Assembly (NCBI RefSeq): GCF_011057645.1
Contig: NZ_JAALGE010000004.1
Coordinates: 31,899 to 95,898, forward strand
DNA length: 64,000 nt
Reading direction: 5' to 3'
Origin: Marisediminicola senii
GTDB taxonomy: Bacteria; Actinomycetota; Actinomycetes; Actinomycetales; Microbacteriaceae
Shown here: piece by piece, positions 19,263 through 27,220 of the stretch
Layout: each line of letters opens with the position of its first letter
Position numbering within the stretch: the stretch's first letter is position 1
The notes under the pieces: model-generated
Databases searched by the model: none
What the model saw: only the letters and a program-made list of their open reading frames with translations
Told to the model about the DNA's origin: nothing
Program-made: the position numbers and the translations under genes

Positions 19263-19922
19263 ATGTCATCTCTCATTGACGGTGAATCGACCGGGGTGAC
19301 GACCGTCCTTCGCAACGAACCCGTGCAGGCGAGAAGCGCTGCCCGACTGACGTCGCTCCTCGACGCTACCGCGAGCGTCGTCGCCGAAATCGGCTACGAA
19401 CGCCTGACCACGGCCATGATCGCCGAGCGCGCCGGGTCGTCTATCGGCACCGTGTACCGCTATTTTCCCGACCGCCTCGCGGTGCTCAACGCGCTGACCG
19501 CGCGCTCGCTCGCCCGGTTCATGACCGAGGGCGTTCCCCGCATCGACTCGCCGGAGAACACCACCTGGCTCGACGCCATCGACGTGACGCTCGACTACTG
19601 GGTCGACGCATTCCTGTCCGAGCCCGGATTCGCATCGCTGCGGTTCGGCGACGTGCTCGACCTGCGGCCGCGACCGGAGGGGCAGACCAACAACGGCCTC
19701 GTCGCCTCGGCGGTCGTCTCGGTGCTGACCACCCGCCACGGCATGGAATCCGACGGCGACCTGCAGTTCCACATCGAGGTCGCCCTCGAGCTGTGCGACG
19801 CGGCAGTGGCCAGGGGTTTCGCGCTCGACCCCAAGGGCGACGACCGGTTCACGACCGCGGGCCTCACGACGGCGAAGAACTACCTGATCGACTTCTACGG
19901 AGACCCGCGGGTCACGAAGTAG
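19263..19922 (+). CDS. TetR/AcrR family transcriptional regulator
   Basis: A 219-residue regulator. The N-terminal helix-turn-helix spans about residues 46-70 (TTAMIAERAGSSIGTVYRYF), the canonical TetR DNA-binding unit. The remaining helical part would bind a ligand. Its 3' end overlaps the convergent DedA gene by 11 bases. The divergent phosphatase gene is the nearest candidate target. Its own promoter is the best -10 in the window, so expression may be kept down by autorepression. Confidence 0.92.
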   Translation: MSSLIDGESTGVTTVLRNEPVQARSAARLTSLLDATASVVAEIGYERLTTAMIAERAGSSIGTVYRYFPDRLAVLNALTARSLARFMTEGVPRIDSPENTTWLDAIDVTLDYWVDAFLSEPGFASLRFGDVLDLRPRPEGQTNNGLVASAVVSVLTTRHGMESDGDLQFHIEVALELCDAAVARGFALDPKGDDRFTTAGLTTAKNYLIDFYGDPRVTK

Positions 19923-20643
19923 GGCGGTCCGGCAGGTCTTCTGCCTGCTGTTGCTCGAGGAGCTCATCCTCGGCCCGCTGGTCGATGACGGGCACGGCGT
20001 CGGCGCGCTCGCGCATGTGGCGTGCCTCCACGCGGTGCAGCAGTTTCTTGGTGGCCAGAACGATCAGGGCGAACCCGACGATGATGCCCACGAAGACGTA
20101 CCCGGCGCCGTGCAACTGGTCGGAGAGCTCCCGGTAGGTGCCCGCGGCCGCCGTGCCGACCGAGACATATGCGAACGCCCACAGGATGCAGGCGGGCGTC
20201 GTCCAGGCCATGAAGGTGCGGTAGCGCATCGCGCTCATGCCGACGGTCAGCGGAATGAGCGAGTGCAGCACCGGAAGGAACCGGCTCACGAACACCGCGA
20301 TGCCGCCCCGGCGATCGAGGTAGTTCTCGGCGCGCACCCAGTTGCGTTCGCCCACCCGGGCGCCGAGGCGGCTGGCGCGGATCTTGGGCCCGAAGTACCG
20401 CCCGAGCGCGAAACCGATGCTCTCGCCGCACAGGGCACCGATGATGACCGCGACCACCAGCCCGAAGTACTCGACCGGGTTCTCGACACCGGTCGCCGCG
20501 ACGATGACGATCGAGTCCCCCGGCACGACCAGCCCCACGAGCACCGACGTCTCGAGCAGGATGCCGACTCCCGCCAGGATCGTCCTCAGCACGGGATCGA
20601 CGTCTTGTACGACGCCGAGGAGCCAGGAGAGTACGTCGTTCAC
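19912..20643 (-). CDS. DedA family membrane protein
   Basis: A 243-residue DedA/VTT-domain membrane protein, a family linked to flipping of undecaprenyl phosphate and phospholipids and to envelope homeostasis. The re-entrant block GLVVPGDSIVIVAA, the FALGRYFG segment and VSRFLPVLHSLIPLTVGMSAM with its conserved Arg are present, plus four to five hydrophobic helices. The C-terminal 35 residues are charged and cytoplasmic. The GTG at 20643 forms a GTGA overlap with the pabC-like gene. Confidence 0.9.
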   Translation of the reverse strand: MNDVLSWLLGVVQDVDPVLRTILAGVGILLETSVLVGLVVPGDSIVIVAATGVENPVEYFGLVVAVIIGALCGESIGFALGRYFGPKIRASRLGARVGERNWVRAENYLDRRGGIAVFVSRFLPVLHSLIPLTVGMSAMRYRTFMAWTTPACILWAFAYVSVGTAAAGTYRELSDQLHGAGYVFVGIIVGFALIVLATKKLLHRVEARHMRERADAVPVIDQRAEDELLEQQQAEDLPDRPTS

Positions 20644-21485
20644 GCGTCGAGGGTACCGATCGGTCGTGACAATCCGCCGAATCGCCTGCGCCACAGCGCC
20701 AGCCGCCCCGGCTCCTGCGCCACCAGCGGGCCATTCGCCCACGCGGTGACGATGCGAATGCCGTGCAGCGCGTTGAGCGCCCAGATCTCGAGTCCCTCGA
20801 GGTCGGCGGGGCGGGCGAGCTCCTCGCGCACCTCGACGCCGAGCGCCGAGGCGACGGTGGTGAGGGTCTTCGCGGTCACGCTGTCCACCCGCGGCAACGA
20901 GGGGTCGGGAACGCACAGGGCGTCGCCCCGCCACCACGCGAGTGCGCAGTAAGCGCCCTCGACCACGAGGCCGTCGGGTGAGAGCAGCACCGCGTCATCC
21001 ATGCCGCGCTCCTGGGCCGCACGGCGCAGCACGCCCAGTCGCTCGAGGTCGGGACCCTTGACGGTGGGCGAGGAGCGCGGGTCCGGCCCGTCGTGGGTGA
21101 CCAGCCGAATGGAGGTCGAACGCGGGGGCGCGGGGCGGAGGGTGAACCTGAGCGGGGAGTCGCCGGTGACCAGGTCGACCCGGGGAAACCAGTCGCCGGT
21201 GCGCGGGATCGCCGCGATGGCGGCGCTCCAGAACGCGTCTGTCTCGTCGGAGCCTGGCTGGGCGGTGCCTGACCAGGCAGCACCCGCGGCGGCGGCCTCG
21301 ACCCCGGCCATGAACCGCGCTCGGTGCAGGTCGATGGCGAGCGTGGAGCCGTCGGAGACGAGCCAGGAGTCCGCGACGAGCACCTGTCCGGATCGCGCAT
21401 CGCGCAGGTGCGGGGCGGCGTGCTCGACGAGTTCGCCGTCAACCCATCGATAGCCTTGCGACGTCGGGGGAGCGGCGGGACTCAT
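20640..21485 (-). CDS. pabC: Aminotransferase class IV, 4-amino-4-deoxychorismate lyase-like
   Basis: A 281-residue fold-type IV PLP enzyme. Lys143 in TVKGPDLERLG is the expected Schiff-base lysine; DDAVLLSPDGLVVEGAYCALAWW is the usual substrate-side block. PabC splits 4-amino-4-deoxychorismate into pyruvate and 4-aminobenzoate for folate. The assignment rests on its position back-to-back with pabB; by sequence alone a branched-chain or D-amino acid aminotransferase cannot be excluded. The two start codons are separated by only 11 bases. Confidence 0.83.
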   Translation of the reverse strand: MSPAAPPTSQGYRWVDGELVEHAAPHLRDARSGQVLVADSWLVSDGSTLAIDLHRARFMAGVEAAAAGAAWSGTAQPGSDETDAFWSAAIAAIPRTGDWFPRVDLVTGDSPLRFTLRPAPPRSTSIRLVTHDGPDPRSSPTVKGPDLERLGVLRRAAQERGMDDAVLLSPDGLVVEGAYCALAWWRGDALCVPDPSLPRVDSVTAKTLTTVASALGVEVREELARPADLEGLEIWALNALHGIRIVTAWANGPLVAQEPGRLALWRRRFGGLSRPIGTLDA

Positions 21486-21490
21486 ATTCT
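21485..21490 (+). promoter_or_regulatory. -10 box TATTCT for pabB, leaderless
   Basis: TATTCT ends six bases before the pabB ATG at 21497 and its first base is the A of the divergent pabC start codon on the other strand. Confidence 0.55.
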
Positions 21491-21492
21491 TA

Positions 21493-21498
21493 GGGTAT
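21493..21498 (-). promoter_or_regulatory. -10 box TACCCT for pabC, leaderless
   Basis: On the minus strand TACCCT (21498-21493) ends seven bases before the pabC ATG first base at 21485. It overlaps the pabB start codon. Confidence 0.55.
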
Positions 21499-22981
21499 GC
21501 GCGAACGTGTACTGCGTCATCGCGTGGACGGGTGGCTGGATGCCGAGGCGGTGTTTACCGCCCTGTATGCCGGCGACGCCCGGGCGTTCTGGCTCGACAG
21601 CGGTATCGCGGCCATCACCGGCATGAGCTACCTGGGCAGCGCGACGGTCGCGGCGACGGCCGATGCGACGCGGGGCACCGTCACCGTGACGCCGGGCGGG
21701 CGGGTCGAGGTCGTGCCGATGCTGGAGTTCCTCGGCAGGGCCCCCCGGTTGCCCGTGGGAGAGGTGGGCGGCGCACTCGGCTGGGTCGGCTGGTTCGGGT
21801 ACGGCATGCGGCGTCAGACCATGGCGGGACACCCTGGCGGGGAGGCGGATGGGCCAGGGGGTGGGCCCGGGGGTGTGCCGGTGGCTCGTGCTGGAAACGC
21901 AGAAGCCACGCAGCCCGACGCCGCGTTCCTCTGGGTCGACCGGCTCGTCGCCATCGACCATGCCAGAGGCACCGTGGAGCTGTGCGCGCTCGCCGCGGAG
22001 TGGACGCTGGAGCTGGTCGCGTGGCGCGATGACACGGTCGCCCGGCTCGATGCCGTGCGGCAGGCGGCATCCACTGGTCTGATGCCGGTCGGCGAGCCGG
22101 CACCCGCTCCGACCGCCCCCGCCGCCGCCCCCGTCGCCACCGCGACCTGGCACGACACCGACGAGGGCTATCTCGCGAGCATCGCGGCCTGCCAGCGCGC
22201 CATCCGCGACGGGGAGGCCTACCAGCTGTGCCTCACCACCGAGGTCACCGTCACCCCGGCCGCGGGCTCGCACCCCGACCCCGTCGCCAGCTACCTCGCG
22301 CTGCGTCGCGAGAGCCCGACCCACCACGGCGGCATGTTGCGCATCGACGACGTCACCCTGCTCAGCGCCTCGCCCGAGACCTTCCTCACGGTCAGCCGCG
22401 ACGGCGTGGTCGAGACCCGCCCGATCAAGGGCACCCGCCCGCGCGGCGACACCCCGCACCGTGACACCGAGCTGCGCGCGGAGCTCGCGGGCGACGACAA
22501 GGAACGCGCCGAGAACCTGATGATCGTCGACCTGATGCGCAACGACCTCGGCCGGGTCGCCGAACTCGGGTCGGTCACCGTCCCGCAGCTGCTCGCGGTC
22601 GAGACGTACGCGCAGGTGCACCAGCTGGTGAGCACCGTGCGGGCCCGCCTCGCGCCGGGGTTGCGGGCGATGGATGCCGTCGCGGCATGCTTTCCCGCGG
22701 GGTCGATGACCGGTGCACCCAAGCTGCGCGCCACCGAGATCGTGGCGGAGCTCGAGGGCAGGGAGCGCGGACTCTACGCCGGCGCGTTCGGCTACCTCGG
22801 GGCCGACGGCAGCGCCGACCTCGCGATGACCATCCGCAGCATCGTGATCGACGCGCGCGGCATCACGGTCGGGGCGGGCGGGGGCATCACGGCGCTCAGC
22901 GTGCCGGCGCTGGAGCTCGCCGAGGTGAAGCTCAAGGCCGGGGCGCTGCTGCGCGTGCTCGGGGTCGCGGGGGAGCGCTAG
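21497..22981 (+). CDS. pabB: Aminodeoxychorismate synthase component I
   Basis: A 494-residue chorismate-utilising enzyme. The C-terminal domain has DGEAYQLCLTTEV, RPIKGTRPRG, ERAENLMIVDLMRNDLGRV and PAGSMTGAPK, the full signature of the TrpE/PabB/MenF fold. The Lys in PIKGT is the residue that marks PabB, where TrpE has Ala, so this should amidate chorismate to 4-amino-4-deoxychorismate with a glutaminase partner, which is not in the window. Positions near 115-135 hold a Gly/Pro-rich loop. It is divergent from pabC. Confidence 0.9.
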   Translation: MRERVLRHRVDGWLDAEAVFTALYAGDARAFWLDSGIAAITGMSYLGSATVAATADATRGTVTVTPGGRVEVVPMLEFLGRAPRLPVGEVGGALGWVGWFGYGMRRQTMAGHPGGEADGPGGGPGGVPVARAGNAEATQPDAAFLWVDRLVAIDHARGTVELCALAAEWTLELVAWRDDTVARLDAVRQAASTGLMPVGEPAPAPTAPAAAPVATATWHDTDEGYLASIAACQRAIRDGEAYQLCLTTEVTVTPAAGSHPDPVASYLALRRESPTHHGGMLRIDDVTLLSASPETFLTVSRDGVVETRPIKGTRPRGDTPHRDTELRAELAGDDKERAENLMIVDLMRNDLGRVAELGSVTVPQLLAVETYAQVHQLVSTVRARLAPGLRAMDAVAACFPAGSMTGAPKLRATEIVAELEGRERGLYAGAFGYLGADGSADLAMTIRSIVIDARGITVGAGGGITALSVPALELAEVKLKAGALLRVLGVAGER

Positions 22982-23000
22982 GGCCTACCGGCCGCCGTTC

Positions 23001-23480
23001 TCACTGGGAGTCCTGCTTCTCCAGCAACTCGGCGAGTTCGTCGAGCCGGGAATTCCACCCCGACGCGTGCTCGTCGAGTTCTGCCGTCATCACCTCGTGG
23101 TCGGGGTAGGCATCGGCGAAACCGGTCTCGACCACCGACAGCTGCGTTCCGCCGCGCATCTCCTCGAGGGTGAACCGCACGAGCGTCGAATTCTGCGCGG
23201 TGACAGCCAGGTCGCTGGGTCCCCAACGAAACGCGAACACCGACGGCTCGTCGACCTCGTCGACGAGGATCGCACAGGTGCCGCGATCGTCCCAGGTGAT
23301 CGAACCTCCGGCACCCGGCTCCAGCGCGTCGATGGTGGCGGAGTCGCCGAACCACTCGGCGATGAGATCTGGCTGGGTAATGGTCTCCCACACCCGGTCG
23401 ACCGGGGCCAGGATGACGAGCGTACGGTCGATCGCCGCGGCGGCGTAGTCCACGACGGCGATGGTGGGGTCGGTGGTCAT
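23001..23480 (-). CDS. SRPBCC / AHSA1-like START-domain protein
   Basis: A 159-residue protein of the SRPBCC superfamily in its AHSA1 branch. RTLVILAPVDRVWETITQPDLIAEWFGD is the typical first strand-helix block, followed by TLVRFTLEEMRGGTQLSVVETGF and a C-terminal helix around WNSRLDELAELLE. These domains bind hydrophobic ligands; in this branch bacterial members are often controlled by ArsR regulators, but none is adjacent. The ATG at 23480 is chosen because earlier codons read into low-complexity sequence. It is convergent with pabB. Confidence 0.85.
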   Translation of the reverse strand: MTTDPTIAVVDYAAAAIDRTLVILAPVDRVWETITQPDLIAEWFGDSATIDALEPGAGGSITWDDRGTCAILVDEVDEPSVFAFRWGPSDLAVTAQNSTLVRFTLEEMRGGTQLSVVETGFADAYPDHEVMTAELDEHASGWNSRLDELAELLEKQDSQ

Positions 23481-23682
23481 GAGGTACTCGATTCGGGTGG
23501 GGTACTGGCAGGGCAGATCGGTGCCACGGTGTCCTGGCGGCAACGCGGTGGGTGCGCATCCATGGTCGCACCGACACGAGGTCGGTGCATGTGACGGGGT
23601 GCGCAGCATCCACCCCCTCGCTCTTTAGTAGCCTTGACTGGGCTCACGCCGCCCACACCCTCCCCGCACCGAATGAGAACCC

Positions 23683-26253
23683 ATGGCACACGAGCACGAC
23701 CGCGCTGAGCGAGAGGAGTTCGACGTCGTCGCGCTCCAAGAGAAGTGGCTCGCCCGGTGGGACGAACTGAAGCCATTCGCCTCGAGCGACCCCGATGACA
23801 AGCGCCCGCGCAAGTACATCCTCGACATGTTCCCGTACCCCTCCGGCGACCTGCACATGGGCCACGCCGAGGCATACGCGCTCGGCGACGTGATCGCCAG
23901 GTACTGGCGCCAGCAGGGCTTCAACGTGCTGCACCCCATCGGCTGGGACTCCTTCGGCCTGCCCGCCGAGAACGCCGCCATCAAGCGCGGCATCGACCCC
24001 CGCGGGTGGACCTACGACAACATCGACCAGCAGAAGCGCACCATGCGGCGCTATGCCGCGTCGTTCGACTGGGATCGCGTGCTGCACACCAGCGACCCCG
24101 AGTACTACAAGTGGAACCAGTGGCTGTTCCTCAAGATGTTCGAGAAGGGCCTCGCCTACCGCAAGGACAGCTGGGTCAATTGGGATCCGGTGGACCAGAC
24201 CGTGCTGGCCAACGAGCAGGTGCTCGCCGACGGCACGTCGGAGCGCAGCGGCGCCGTGGTCGTCAAGAAGCAGCTCACCCAGTGGTACCTCAAGATCACC
24301 GACTACGCGGACCGCCTGCTCGACGACCTCAACCAGCTCGAGGGCACCTGGCCGAGCAAGGTGCTCGCCATGCAGCGCAACTGGATCGGCCGCTCCATCG
24401 GCGCCGACGTCGACTTCGTCATCGAGGGCCGCGAAGCCCCGGTGACCGTGTTCACCACCCGGCCGGACACGCTGCACGGCGTTACCTTCATGGTCGTCGC
24501 CCCCGACTCCGAACTGGCCGCCGAGCTGGTCGCCACCGCGAGCCCCGAGGTCGGCGCACGCTTCGCCGAGTACCTGACCGGCGTGCAGAAGACCAGCGAG
24601 ATCGACCGGCAGGATGCCACGCGCGAGAAGACCGGCGTCTTCCTCGAGCGCTACGCCATCAACCCCATCAACGGGGAACGCCTGCCGATCTGGGCGGGCG
24701 ACTACGTGCTCTCGGACTACGGAACCGGCGCGATCATGGCCGTGCCTGCGCACGACCAGCGCGACCTCGACTTCGCCCGCAAGTACGACCTCCCGGTGCG
24801 CGTCGTGCTCGACACCAACGCGACCGTCACCGGGGCGATCCCGGTGATTCCGCTCGACGACGAGGGCGTTCCGTACCTGCCGGACGACGTGCCGGAGCTC
24901 GACCCGGCTACCACGGGCGTCGCCCTCCCCGGCGAGGGACGCATGATCAACTCCGGTCCGCTCGACGGCCTGAGCAAGTCGAACGCGATCAAGCGCATCA
25001 CCGAGATGCTCACCGCCGCGGGAACCGGCCGCGCCGCGCGCAATTACCGGCTGCGCGACTGGCTGATCAGCCGCCAGCGCTACTGGGGCACCCCGATCCC
25101 GATCATCCACGGCGCCGACGGCGAGCTCATCCCGGTGCCGGAGGACCAGCTGCCCGTGCTGCTGCCCCCCACCGACGGGCTCGACCTCAAGCCGAAGGGG
25201 TCGTCGCCTTTGGGTGCCGCGACCGACTGGGTGAACGTCAAGAACCCGCTGACCGGCGAGCCCGCGAAGCGCGACGCCGACACGATGGACACCTTCGTCG
25301 ACAGCTCGTGGTACTTCCTGAGGTTCCTCAACCCCACCGACGACACCAGGGCGTTCGATCCGAAGGAGGCCGACAAGTGGGCCCCCGTCGACCAGTACGT
25401 CGGCGGCGTGACGCACGCGATCCTGCACCTGCTGTACGCCCGGTTCATCACCAAGGTGCTCTACGACCTCGGCTACGTCGGCTTCACCGAGCCGTTCAGC
25501 GCACTGCTCAACCAGGGCATGGTGCTGATGGATGGCTCGGCCATGAGCAAGAGCAAGGGCAACTTGGTTCGGCTCAGCGACCAGCTCGACGAGCACGGCG
25601 TCGATGCCATCCGCCTCACCATGGCATTCGCCGGCCCGCCGGAAGACGACATCGACTGGGCCGACGTATCGCCCGCGGCATCGCGCAAGTTCCTCGCCCG
25701 CGCCTGGCGCCTGTCGGGAGACGTGACCAGCAGCCCCGACATCGACTGGAAGACCGGCGACCTGGCACTGCGCCGCGCGACGCACCGGTTCCTCGCCGAA
25801 GCGCCCGCGCTCGTCGAGTCGTTCAAGTTCAACGTCGTCGTGGCCCGCATCATGGATCTCGTCAACTCCACCCGCAAGGCCATCGACAGTGGCCCAGGCG
25901 GGGGAGATGCCGCGGTGCGTGAGGCGACCGAGACCATCGCCCTGGCACTGAGCCTGTTCGCCCCGTACACGGCAGAAGAGATGTGGGAGAAGCTCGGCTA
26001 CCCCGCACCCGTCGCGCAGTTCGGCTGGCGCAAGGCCAACCCGGTGCTGCTCGTCGAGGAGTCGGTCACCGCGGTCATCCAGGTCAACGGCAAGGTGCGC
26101 GACCGCCTCGAGGTCAGCCCGAAGATCGAAAAGGCAGAGCTCGAGAAGCTCGCCATGGCGTCTGCCGCGGTGCAGCGGGCCATCGGCGAGAAGGAGATCG
26201 CGGCCGTGATCGTGCGGGCGCCCCGACTCGTCAACGTTGCGCTGAAGGGCTAG
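23683..26253 (+). CDS. leuS: Leucyl-tRNA synthetase
   Basis: An 856-residue class Ia synthetase that charges tRNA-Leu. HMGH is at residues 58-61 after MFPYPSGDL, the connective editing domain lies in the middle ([14 protein letters not shown]), and the second signature reads AMSKSKGN at 620-627, with Ala in place of the first Lys of KMSKS. I recall the same Ala in other actinobacterial LeuRS. A TAGCCT box at 23629 suggests a leader of about 40 bases. No leucine leader peptide or T-box is visible upstream. Confidence 0.98.
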   Translation: MAHEHDRAEREEFDVVALQEKWLARWDELKPFASSDPDDKRPRKYILDMFPYPSGDLHMGHAEAYALGDVIARYWRQQGFNVLHPIGWDSFGLPAENAAIKRGIDPRGWTYDNIDQQKRTMRRYAASFDWDRVLHTSDPEYYKWNQWLFLKMFEKGLAYRKDSWVNWDPVDQTVLANEQVLADGTSERSGAVVVKKQLTQWYLKITDYADRLLDDLNQLEGTWPSKVLAMQRNWIGRSIGADVDFVIEGREAPVTVFTTRPDTLHGVTFMVVAPDSELAAELVATASPEVGARFAEYLTGVQKTSEIDRQDATREKTGVFLERYAINPINGERLPIWAGDYVLSDYGTGAIMAVPAHDQRDLDFARKYDLPVRVVLDTNATVTGAIPVIPLDDEGVPYLPDDVPELDPATTGVALPGEGRMINSGPLDGLSKSNAIKRITEMLTAAGTGRAARNYRLRDWLISRQRYWGTPIPIIHGADGELIPVPEDQLPVLLPPTDGLDLKPKGSSPLGAATDWVNVKNPLTGEPAKRDADTMDTFVDSSWYFLRFLNPTDDTRAFDPKEADKWAPVDQYVGGVTHAILHLLYARFITKVLYDLGYVGFTEPFSALLNQGMVLMDGSAMSKSKGNLVRLSDQLDEHGVDAIRLTMAFAGPPEDDIDWADVSPAASRKFLARAWRLSGDVTSSPDIDWKTGDLALRRATHRFLAEAPALVESFKFNVVVARIMDLVNSTRKAIDSGPGGGDAAVREATETIALALSLFAPYTAEEMWEKLGYPAPVAQFGWRKANPVLLVEESVTAVIQVNGKVRDRLEVSPKIEKAELEKLAMASAAVQRAIGEKEIAAVIVRAPRLVNVALKG

Positions 26254-26286
26254 TCAGTGGGCTGGCGGTAGCTCCAGCCGGATCAA

Positions 26287-26317
26287 CGGCCGTTCGCGAG
26301 GGTCTCGCGGGCGGCCG
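26287..26317 (+). terminator. Terminator hairpin after leuS
   Basis: A 14-bp stem with a 3-base loop begins 34 bases after the leuS stop. Two positions pair only as G-U, so it is perfect in rightward RNA and mismatched in leftward RNA, which fits the leuS direction. No T-run follows. The rest of the 256-base gap to comEA is G/C-rich with small direct repeats and no gene. Confidence 0.6.
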
Positions 26318-26497
26318 TTCGCGGTGTCGCGGGGCGCTGCCTGCACCGCGCTCTCCGCACGGCCCGGCCTTCGCGGCGCTGCGTGCACGGCCCTGCCTAC
26401 TCGGCACTGCACGCCCGGCCCTCCCTGCACGGCCAGACACCGGCCGGCGCACCCACACGCGACGACGGTGCACGCCCGCCGCTCCCGCACGCGTGCC

Positions 26498-26503
26498 TAG
26501 GGT
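26498..26503 (+). promoter_or_regulatory. -10 box TAGGGT of a leaderless comEA promoter
   Basis: TAGGGT ends six bases before the ATG at 26510. Confidence 0.55.
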
Positions 26504-26509
26504 GCGGGC

Positions 26510-27220
26510 ATGGAGTCGCCGCCCGATCGCATCGTGGGCGGCGCGAGGGGCGGCGGCACAGGCGGCGCCCGCGTGCGGGTGGGAATCGGCGCGGTGGTGG
26601 TGCTCGTGCTGGTCGGCCTCGCGGTGGCCGTGCTCGTCGCGATGCTCGGCCAGTCCGGAACCACCCGCGTCGTCGCGCCATCCGGGCCGCCGGCACCGAC
26701 GGCAGGGGGTTCCGCCGGCCTCGATCCTGGTAGCGCCCTAGCCGACCCGGGATCGGCGGCCGCGGGTGCGGGCGCGGGGATCTTCGTGCACCTGCTCGGC
26801 GCGGTGAACCGGCCGGGACTCTACGAGCTGCGCGCCGGTGACCGCGCGATCGACGCCGTCGCCGCCGCCGGCGGGTTCACCGCCGAGGCAGACCAGGCGC
26901 AGCTCAACCTCGCGCGGCTGCTCACCGACGGCGAGCAGATCTACGTTCCCGTGATCGGGGAGGTGCCGGCCGCTCCGCCGGGTGCCGGTGGCGGCGCGGG
27001 TGCAGCAGGCACCGCGGGCGGTGTTCCCGGCAAGGTGAACCTCAACACGGCCGACGAGGCGGCGCTCGACACCCTGCCGGGCGTCGGACCGGCCACCGCC
27101 CGCGCCATCCTCGAGTGGCGGGAGGCCAACGGACGGTTCACCGCCGTCGAGGACCTCCTCGCGGTCAGCGGTATCGGGGACAAGACCTTCGCCGACCTGA
27201 AGGACCTGGTGACGGTATGA
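26510..27220 (+). CDS. comEA: ComEA family DNA-binding protein
   Basis: A 236-residue membrane-anchored protein of the competence DNA receptor type. One hydrophobic helix lies at about 23-45, an extracytoplasmic SLBB domain starts at about 90 (IFVHLLGAVNRPGLYEL), and a double helix-hairpin-helix runs from about 176 to the end (VNLNTADEAALDTLPGVGPA). It would hold double-stranded DNA outside the membrane for ComEC. Gly/Ala-rich linkers separate the domains. Its stop overlaps the comEC start as ATGA. Confidence 0.92.
   Translation: MESPPDRIVGGARGGGTGGARVRVGIGAVVVLVLVGLAVAVLVAMLGQSGTTRVVAPSGPPAPTAGGSAGLDPGSALADPGSAAAGAGAGIFVHLLGAVNRPGLYELRAGDRAIDAVAAAGGFTAEADQAQLNLARLLTDGEQIYVPVIGEVPAAPPGAGGGAGAAGTAGGVPGKVNLNTADEAALDTLPGVGPATARAILEWREANGRFTAVEDLLAVSGIGDKTFADLKDLVTV

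Noticed and set aside
23673..23708. A possible upstream frame overlapping the leuS start, considered as a leucine leader peptide
   Set aside because: It codes [11 protein letters not shown] with no Leu codon, and no attenuator hairpin lies ahead of leuS.
26254..26509. A hidden gene or riboswitch in the largest gap, between leuS and comEA
   Set aside because: Apart from the hairpin after leuS and the comEA -10 box the sequence is low-complexity G/C with no conserved riboswitch core or frame with a ribosome site.
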